DNA of 64,000 nt, taken from the NCBI RefSeq assembly GCF_001638985.1, contig NW_017265147.1:465545-529544 (forward strand), given 5' to 3'. The notes beneath the pieces were generated by a model. The model had not been told where the DNA came from, ran no database searches, and saw nothing but the letters and a program-made list of their open reading frames with translations. Made by a program: the position numbers and the translations under genes. Positions 57,010-64,000 of the stretch are shown here, piece by piece; positions within the stretch are counted from its first letter, which is position 1; each line of letters opens with the position of its first letter. The stretch comes from Phycomyces blakesleeanus NRRL 1555(-) (Eukaryota > Mucoromycota > Mucoromycetes > Mucorales > Phycomycetaceae).

Positions 57010-60000
57010 CAACAAACACATTATACATTCTTTTGAAGTTTTGGATCTTGCTGAGAATAAAGATGTTAGTATTGGTACAGATTTAATGCCAAGCCTTGGT
57101 ATTCATTTACTGGGACTAGCAGAGAGTTGGTACGGTTCTAATACACCTCAGACCCCTACACCCATAGCTGAAATAGAAAAGCTCAATAATTCACCAGCTG
57201 GTACACCTACTGAACATTCTCAATTCATAAAGGCTCTACTACCCTTTATTAAAGCCAATGAAGCCATACCCATCACTTCATTTTGTACAGTTAAGGAATC
57301 TATTGTATGACTACCAATGCCCCCAGGTCAAGTAGTTTATAGACGAAATGTCCTATTGCTGTACAACTTGTTCCACTGATGGCCAAACATATAAACCAAT
57401 GGCTTACTGATGGCACCATACAAAGGGCACCCATCAATACTAAGTGGAACAGCCCACTTACATTCGCTCCTAAAAAAGATGAGTTTGGTAATCCCACAGG
57501 CAAGCGTCCTTGCTTAGATCCCAGAGCTATCAACACTCTGCTACCTGACAACAGATTCCCTCTGCCACTCATCTCTGAACTCTTTCACAGACTACAGGGT
57601 GCAACAATCTTCACTACGCTAGACCTCAAGAGTGCCTTTCATCGATTCAAAATTCATGAAGACGATAGACACAAGACTACATTCACATTTGAAGGCAATC
57701 AGTATATGTTTCGAGGATGTCCCTTTGGTCTCAAGCCATTGTCGTCCAAGTTTCAGTGAGTAGTCAATTTGATTTATCACGATACTCCATATGTCACTGC
57801 ATTTGTCAACAATATCGTAGTTTTTTCCACTAACATGTCTGACCATGTTAAACACATTCAAATGGCTATTCAAAAGCTCACAGATGTCAATCTCATTCTC
57901 AATCTGCAGAAATGTCACTTTGCACAAACTTCCGTATCATTACTGGGTTTTACTGTAAGCACTAGAGGTATTGATCTTGATGCTCGCAAGGTTCACAATG
58001 CTACCATGTGGCCACAACCCAAGCCTGGCAAAGACATTCAACACTTTATGGGTCTCGTCAACTATTTTCGTGAGCACATTCCCAACTTGTCACAACTGTC
58101 TTCTCCTCTGGACAAACTACGCAATGCTGACTCACTACACGGGTTATGGACAGAAGAACAAACACAAGCTTTTTCCAAGCTCAAAATTGCACTTACACAC
58201 GCACCAGTCCTAAGCCACTCTGACACAGCCCAACCTGTGGTGATCCAGACACTCAGATGTTGGATTTATCACATATAAGAACATATTCATATTGGGATAG
58301 CATAGTAGCTATCATCTTGTCAGTATAAAATATATATAAACGATTAAGTAATCAGCCCAATAATTATTACAGTTAGTACTGTAGATAATATCTTAAAGAT
58401 TGTTAAGATAATTATATCATACTGCCAGGTAAACTGTGTCAGATCGATATGGAGCTAATTTAGTAGGAAGTCCTAAAGCTCTAGTATAAAAGAGAAAAGA
58501 ATAGCTAAGAGCTAAAGAAGTACGATTTATGACTTGATGTCATAATTGTAACACCGACACTAGTTAAGCAGTAAATACACTCTAATAACCAAATATAGTA
58601 AAGGAAGAAAGCCTTAAGAAACTAAGACGTAATGACAAGAGCAGATTGTGTTTTCTTATAAAAAGGGACACTTTTTATTTATGAATAAAAAACTGATATA
58701 CAGTCTCAAAGTATTTCTATACGTCTCTATTCTCAAATATTTTATTTTTCTATTGTTTCGTACCTGAAATACCACACAACCATTTCTGGTTGCCACAGAC
58801 GTCTCCAACACAGATATTGGCGCCGTGCTCTATCAGATCATAGACAACCAATATTGCTATATTGGTTTTATGGCACGGTCACTTTCCAAATCTGAATGCA
58901 ACTATCCTGTCACCAAACGCGAACTTTTGGGCATCATTTATGCTTTGACTAAATTCTATAAGTTCTTGTGGGGTAACAAGTTCACGTTGTACACAGATCA
59001 CAAGGCTCTCACGTACCTTCACATGCAAGAAATTGCCAACCCTATAATAATAAACTGGCTTGATGTACTCTGCGACTATACTTATGACATAGTCCACCAC
59101 CCTGGCATTGACAATATATTGCCAGATGTTTTATCGCGCCTTTTCACCTCGGAAAAACCGCTGGGTGAGGGTAAAACTGTAGAAATCTCTATGAATCATC
59201 CAACAAAGAACACACAAAATACACATGCTATCCAACGCATGCACAACACAGGGGATATGATAACACCACCTATCAAAGACAGACAGCATCTACTCAACCA
59301 AGCACATCTACTCAGCCACTTTGGTACAGACGCTATTGTCAATGCTATATATAGTGATGGACTACACTGGACTAATCTCAAGCAAGAGGCAACAGAAACA
59401 GTAAAGCACTGCTTGAAATGCCAACGGTTCAATGTCTCAAAACACGGCTATCATCCGCTGAATCCTATTACAGCCAGTCAACCAGGTGAACACTGGGCCA
59501 TAGACTTAGCTGGCCCATACACCACCTCGCGCAATGGTAATCATTACATGCTAGTAATGGTTGACATCTTTTCCCAATTCTGCATACTCCGCGCAATTTC
59601 AGATAAGACATCTTTAACAATTGCAAAACAACTCATTCAAATCTTTTGCGACTTTGGCCTACCCAAGGTTTTACAGTCAGATAATGGTACCGAGTTTGTC
59701 AACGAACTCGTCAAGACTTTCACAAATACAGCAGGAATTGATCATTGGCTTGTAACACCCTATCATCCGCGAGCAAATGGAGTTGCTGAAAAATGGGTAC
59801 ACACAGCCAAGGAAGTCATCAACAAGAGAACACAGGGAGCAAAGCAAGACTGGGACATATATATCCCAAGCACACAGCTAGCCATAAATAGCAAATATGC
59901 TAAACTACATGGCACACGCCCATTCACTCTAATGTTTGCAAGACAACCAAATGATTTTGCTGATTACAGAAAAACAGAGAGCACGCACAACGCTCCTAAC

Positions 60001-60594
60001 AGTCTATCAGATATGAAAAAAAGAATTGAACAAATGGAGACTGTCGTATTCCCAGCAATCTGCAAACGCATCAAAGCTACACAAGCTGCTGATAAAGGAA
60101 AACACAACAAAGACCATAAAATAATAATGGAGTTCCCAAACGACAGCAATGTGATGATAAAGAACATATTAAGAAAGTCTAAGACGGACCTAAGATATGA
60201 AGGACCATTCACAGTCAAGGGCAGAACAAAGGGAGGCAGCTACATTTTGCAAGACGAAACGGGAGCACTTCTATCACAAAACATTCCACCTTCGCAGATA
60301 AAGCTGATCTCACAAGATACTGTTATATCTCCAGATAGCTTTTACAAGATACAGGCCACCATTGATCACCATCAAGAAAAAGGTGACTATCTTTACAGAG
60401 TGCACTGGAAAAACTATGTACCAGATCAAGACACTTGGGAACCCACAAGCAATTTCAACAATCTGAGCATAATTGACAAATATTGGCAAAGACGAGGTCC
60501 AGAGAAACCCACCAATAAATCTACAATTATACATAACAAGCGTACAAATCCAACACAAGAACCTACACGCTTTAGCAAACACGTACGCAAATAA
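57010..60594 (+). pseudogene. Chromovirus pol with chromodomain; catalytic YXDD replaced by VNN
   Basis: Reverse transcriptase: SPLTFAPKKDEFGNPTGKRP, TTLDLKSAFHRFKI, and TAFVNNIVVFSTN where Y-x-D-D is expected, so both catalytic Asp are Asn. RNase H starts FLVATDVSNTDIGAVL after the LTR-F insertion and reaches YTDHKALTYL. Integrase: HLLSHFGTDAI...CLKCQRF zinc region, WAIDLAGPY, LQSDNGTEF and HPRANGVAEKWVH (D-D-E present). A GPF module (RYEGPFTVKG) and the chromodomain YRVHWKNYVPDQDTWEP follow. Stops and frame changes lie near 57308, 57350-57378 and 57757. The 58825-60594 frame is open. The chromodomain would have directed integration to marked chromatin. Confidence 0.92.
58236..58776 (+). mobile_element. 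Solo LTR-F in the chromovirus RNase H (duplication CAACC)
   Basis: 541 bp, TGTGGTGATCCAGACAC to TGAAATACCACA, flanked by CAACC at 58231-58235 and 58777-58781. Removing it restores the reading AQP-FLVATDVS. It has TATAAAAAGGG and AATAAAAAAC. It is 120 bp longer than the copy at 49469-49889. Confidence 0.93.
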
Positions 60595-60656
60595 AGACAT
60601 TTGCTCTCATACATGTACAGATACTCCCCTAAGCAATTCAAACGGTTGTTCCAACC

Positions 60657-60669
60657 TGGAGGGGGGTAA
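60657..60669 (+). other. Polypurine tract of the chromovirus
   Basis: GGAGGGGGGTAA directly precedes the 3' LTR, the expected primer site for plus-strand DNA synthesis. Confidence 0.8.
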
Positions 60670-61060
60670 TGTTGTATCCAACATAATTGTAGATTCAAAT
60701 AGAGCACACAGACAATAAGACAAAGACATATTGAATAAGCGACCAGTATCAATTATACATTATTTCTCACACTATTATTAAATAAAGAATATACCGATAA
60801 CAAGGTCACACACCTTAGTCAACATCACTAATCACTCAAACAAGAGCGTGGGTAATAACTTAACAATATATTATCTATGATATAAGAAAACAGACATCAC
60901 ATGATATACTCATATCATTATCCTAAATACACATGCAATGTCTATATAAACTCACATAGCAAATAACAATAGAAAATCATCTCTCTTTTCATCAATAAAC
61001 AAAGTCTCACCATACTTCTCGTCTGCACTTTGTTTTTCTTTCTTTTCTAAAAGTATAACA
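60670..61060 (+). repeat. 3' LTR of the chromovirus (LTR-B)
   Basis: 391 bp, the same ends and length as the 5' LTR. By eye about 14 substitutions distinguish them (roughly 96% identity), mostly transitions, so the insertion is not recent. Confidence 0.92.
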
Positions 61061-61065
61061 GCCAG

Positions 61066-61262
61066 AGTGTAAACAAAACAAATGATACCATAGATATTGA
61101 TGGAATTCATATAGAGAAAAAAATATGAGAACAGATTGTGACAAGGAATACTAAAGATGTTAGCTGAGGTTTTTTTTGGAAGCATTGTTGACAACCTAAT
61201 ATTTACAAATTATGAATATTTAGATGATGAAGATGAAGAATATACTGATTCTACAATGGTTT
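61066..61262 (+). pseudogene. Merlin transposase, C-terminal part
   Basis: If the chromovirus and one GCCAG are removed, the frame runs from the Merlin core into CKAR and then, with stops at the positions of likely Trp codons, EFI-x-RKKYENRL and ILKMLAEVFFGSIVDNL. An acidic tail ends EYTDSTMV at 61262. Three stops (TAG, TAG, TGA) sit where Merlin proteins read Trp, for example EFIWRK. Confidence 0.7.
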
Positions 61263-61454
61263 AATAAAAAAATATAAAAAATTTGGATTTAAATTAATTT
61301 GTTTTAATAATATTAAAACAATAATATAAAAACAAAACATAAATACATTTTAATTCAAATATATCAAAAGAATAACATCATTCAACATCTAATAATAGGT
61401 ATAAGATAAGCTTTATATCTTAAAAAAAATCAAATAAAAATACAGAGTGCAAAA
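61263..61454. other. AT-rich spacer, probable Merlin 3' flank
   Basis: No coding sequence. Neither a Merlin terminal inverted repeat nor its 8-9-bp duplication could be identified. Confidence 0.35.
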
Positions 61455-61530
61455 TGTATCCAGCTAGAATCGAACCAGACTCTCCGCATCAGCAAAACGT
61501 AACTGTAATAAGTCGGCCAAAAGTATATGT
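61455..61530 (-). pseudogene. Degenerate tRNA-like sequence
   Basis: The minus strand has a B-box-like GGTTCGATTCTAG with a four-of-five-pair T stem, an acceptor-like TGGATACA, and an A-box-like TGGCCGACTTATT about 45 bases upstream. The anticodon stem is weak (TTGCTGA loop, GCT if real) and the acceptor arms pair only partly. This is a tRNA relic or chance. A solo LTR-D begins about 97 bp away on its upstream side. Confidence 0.3.
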
Positions 61531-61626
61531 AGTCAAAAAATATTTATTATTTTTATGTATTGCCTTTAATTCAAAAGCATATTTGTTACCATTCTTATAT
61601 AAACTTTGAAACTGCATTATCTTCAC

Positions 61627-62158
61627 TGTTGTGGTGGTTGAAGTTGAAGAATTTTTTAAGAGGAAGAATTGAAGATTTGAGATTAGGAACAAAGATTCGT
61701 GAGAACTTGTGTAGGTTTTGTTTATTGAGAAAGATTTGGTATCAAAGTTTGATGAGGTTCCTACACTGAACTACTACTGCTATTTATATTATTTTGGACT
61801 GGGAAAATTATATGACTGGGGTCAGGTAATGGATTCTATCTGAGTCTTAATCAGAGCAACGTGATCTTGAGATAATTAATGCATAATTAATTATATAAAT
61901 GTGTGTAGTCTCAATGAAGTATTAACATCGAAAGTAAATGTGTTTATGAGTTATAATTATGCTTATAATAATCCACTGAAGTATCTCATATTATGGTGAT
62001 ATCATCATATGAAATATAATCACTATCATGCATGCTAAATCTGTGTGTTAAATAATAAAGTAATCGGTAGACACCTTTGACTGAAATAGCTGAGGCTTTA
62101 TATTATTTCCTTCAGACTTATTCTCAATTACAGCAGTAGTCAATACTCATTTACAACA
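61627..62158 (+). mobile_element. Solo LTR-D (duplication TTCAC)
   Basis: 532 bp, TGTTGTGGTGGTTG to CATTTACAACA, flanked by TTCAC at 61622-61626 and 62159-62163. It is nearly identical to 4912-5444. The clean duplication here establishes the ends of the family. Confidence 0.92.
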
Positions 62159-62163
62159 TTCAC

Positions 62164-63022
62164 AACAAAAAACAGTACCAAAATATGATGACTATTGATT
62201 AATATCTATGAAATTTGGGCTATCTAAATCTGGTTTTGCTGTTATTATAGAACAAATATTCGCAGAGTAATTTTTAAAAAAAGATATTAAAACACAGATA
62301 TATAGAACACAAAAAATGATTGGTTTTTAGCTTAAGAACATTGATCTGATTTTGAAAACTCATAGAGATATTATATATATTAGTAGTTTAAATCTGGCTT
62401 TAAAAAACCCATAAACCTTCATTTAACCTTCTCTTTTCAGTGTTACAAGATTTTCTTTTGTTTAACCAAGCTTACAAATTTCCAGTCTCATTCATCTATA
62501 TCTATATCTTATCATTTTTTTATCAATAATTACAAATATAAATATCTCAATATCTTAATTAATAAACAGCATCTAAAGTCTACTCTATTTTTTCATTATA
62601 AAACTTCGTGGAAGATTCTGCTCTGCTCTGCTCTTTGGCACTGACTGCACTGAGATTGAGAATCTGAAACTATACTTCGAATTTCTAGCTGTTGTCTAGA
62701 CAAACACTCTTTACAATCAAACATCGTACATCACAGTCTCACTTGAACAGCTTTTTGTTGTAAGCAAAAAACTTTTAAGTAAGACCAAACCTTCTTTTCT
62801 TTTTTATTTGGAAAAAAAATATCCAAGTCACAAAATTATAGAAAGAAAAATTCTCTAGGCCAATAATATTGCTTGGATACTATACCCTACTATATTTAGC
62901 TTCCAATTTTTGTGGTGATAGAATTTTTTGTTTCATTTTGATTTTTTAGTAATTTTTTAATTATTATAGACCAAAAATGAAGTCACAATTACAAAAAATG
63001 CCCCTTTTTTCCTGTAGTGTAT
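62164..63022. other. AT-rich intergenic sequence
   Basis: No gene recognised. A GCTCTGCTCTGCTCT triplication near 62620 and TATA/AATAAA-like words occur, but no LTR boundaries could be fixed. Confidence 0.4.
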
Positions 63023-63260
63023 TGTCATGAGCATGTCATTCCTAGAATCTAAATTCTAATCTAGGCAATCCAATTCAATCCTTCTCAGAAATACTACACT
63101 TTGCTAGAAGTTTTCAATATCTGATAACTTCTAGCAAAATCTCTTTAAGATAGTATAAATACAAATTGCTTCATCGAAATAAGACATTATCTTTATTCTT
63201 CTGAAAAACTACTCTTGTGATATATTCCAGCTGCTTCAAAGGCAACTTCTAATCCCGACA
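63023..63260 (+). mobile_element. LTR-like sequence upstream of edge retroelement
   Basis: TGTCATGAGCATGTCATTCC to TTCTAATCCCGACA. It contains TATAAATAC and ATCTTTATTCTTCTGAAAAA, close to the TATA and R region of T-family LTRs (TATAAATAG, ATCTTTATTCTTATC). The following sequence is coding and the 3' LTR is outside the window, so this is a proposal. Confidence 0.45.
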
Positions 63261-64000
63261 TATAACACTTATTTTAGTATACTTCATGGCTTTCTCTGCT
63301 ATATAACTGGACCCCCCACAGGGAACTACCTCATAACTGGCTATACAAACACTTCACCAACTATTACAACACACATACTAGGACTCTCTTTTACCTACGT
63401 GCCTACACTAACAAACACTATACCAACATTCTGCCATGCTATTATACTTGGGTCTAATGACCCTCTGACAAAACCTTGCACTTGGCAAGAAAGTACTAGC
63501 CAGTTCTCTATTTACTACACTACTCCTCCAGAAATCTCTCCTGAATTCATTGTTTTCTTTGACGCTCTGCTCCAGTTCTTTTTGCCTGGAAAAATCTTTG
63601 GCCTGAACCCTTCCAATAAAGCTGGAACTCTCTTTGAGCTCCACTTGAGCTCCAAAGATGTTTGTGCTCATGCTTGCTGTGTAGGCTTTTGATACAACAA
63701 CAAAACTGCTCTTGCCTTCCCTGCCATTGCTAGCTTATCTAAATTGTTTAAGCTGACTTTGTCAAAGCTCTCCCAATTCCCTCCTCAAGTGTATGCTACC
63801 TTGGATACCAAACTTTGTAATGCTCTCACGAAATATAACTATGTGCACAATATTTCCATTAACACATTGTTTGGGTTTATGGATAGAAGTGGACATGCAT
63901 ATGTGGAGCGTTCTTCATATGAGGAAGTTGCCCACCTTCCACTTTGCTTTAAAATGGATTTCGATGATAATATGACGTTCTTGACCACTTGGCTCAATAT
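63252..64000 (+). pseudogene. Gag/ORF1-like retroelement frame, cut by window end
   Basis: The plus-strand frame from about 63252 reads SILHGFLCYITGPPTGNYL, TFCHAIILGSNDPL and FFDALLQFFLPGKIFGLN. It continues beyond a TGA at 63690-63692 as NNKTALAFPAIASLSKLF and GHAYVERSSYEEVAHLP to the window edge. An ATG at 63286 lies in another frame, so the start is unclear. The codon use is more GC-rich than the surroundings. I do not recognise a defined domain. Position behind an LTR-like sequence suggests a gag or ORF1 protein. Confidence 0.45.

Larger units (their letters stand above)
54990..61060 (+). mobile_element. Complete Ty3/gypsy chromovirus (duplication GCCAG)
   Basis: 6071 bp between GCCAG at 54985-54989 and 61061-61065. 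LTRs of 391 bp lie at 54990-55380 and 60670-61060, TGTTGTATCC to TATAACA, with about 14 differences between them by eye. The internal region encodes gag-protease, reverse transcriptase, RNase H, integrase and a C-terminal chromodomain, followed by a polypurine tract. It is interrupted by solo LTR-F (58236-58776) and carries inactivating mutations. It was inserted into the Merlin transposase gene. Confidence 0.95.

Noticed and set aside
8775..61262. Calling the G:C to A:T lesions true RIP
   Set aside because: Dinucleotide context and multi-copy alignments are needed and cannot be computed here; ordinary deamination of methylated cytosine is equally possible.
1..64000. CRISPR arrays, operons, ribosome binding sites, rho-independent terminators
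   Set aside because: The sequence is eukaryotic, with spliceosomal introns and eukaryotic transposons; none of these bacterial features is seen.

Overview
This window looks like a transposon graveyard packed around two tRNA genes in an AT-rich fungal genome. I found no convincing host protein-coding gene. Short spliceosomal introns (GTAAGT-type donors, TAG/CAG acceptors), tnp2-type CACTA transposases, Merlin, PIF/Harbinger, MULE and Ty3/gypsy chromovirus genes, and a 100-N assembly gap at 8546-8645 suggest a draft assembly of an early-diverging (Mucoromycota-like, perhaps Phycomyces-like) fungus. That assignment is inference.

Left part (0.6-30.4 kb). A tRNA-Lys(CUU) gene (2498-2570) and a tRNA-Ile(AAU) gene (30328-30401) each have a ~1 kb LTR ('LTR-A') ending exactly 10 bp upstream, in the same orientation. 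At tRNA-Ile this LTR is the 5' LTR of a minus-strand Ty3/gypsy element ('gypsy-A': LTR 30317 to 20941, primer-site candidate, gag 20881 to 19575, pro fragments at 12.8 and 5.4-5.9 kb). Gypsy-A has been opened by CACTA-2 (about 12934-19549), CACTA-1 (5890-12706), a solo LTR-B (21033-28975) that itself holds CACTA-4 (21126-28674), and a solo LTR-C (29397-29799). Just downstream of both tRNA genes sits another LTR family ('T', 4-bp target duplications).

Middle part (30.4-44.4 kb). T-family LTRs hold a MULE (30871-40056, 9-bp duplication). The MULE is split by CACTA-3 (32025-38629, duplication ATG), which has an intact spliced transposase gene and an intact spliced accessory gene in convergent orientation. 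A PIF/Harbinger element (40578-43627, duplication TTA) follows, inserted in one arm of a large inverted repeat. The other arm (44186-44434) is an uninterrupted paralogue of the target and looks like the 3' LTR of 'gypsy-B'.

Right part (44.4-64 kb). Gypsy-B pol (minus strand, 44435-51560) is interrupted by a solo LTR-B (44550-44941), a TA-duplicating Tc1/mariner-like element (45006-48095) and a solo LTR-F (49469-49889). Then come a MULE-2 relic (51771-53690), a Merlin relic (54052-54989 and 61066-61262) split by a complete chromovirus (54990-61060, two 391-bp LTRs, duplication GCCAG), a second solo LTR-F inside that chromovirus (58236-58776), a solo LTR-D (61627-62158), and the start of a further retroelement at the right edge.

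Most coding copies are dead. The lesions recur as G-to-A or C-to-T changes, including Trp codons turned into stops and acidic catalytic residues turned into Asn or Lys. Only the CACTA-3 gene pair and the CACTA-2 transposase read open throughout.
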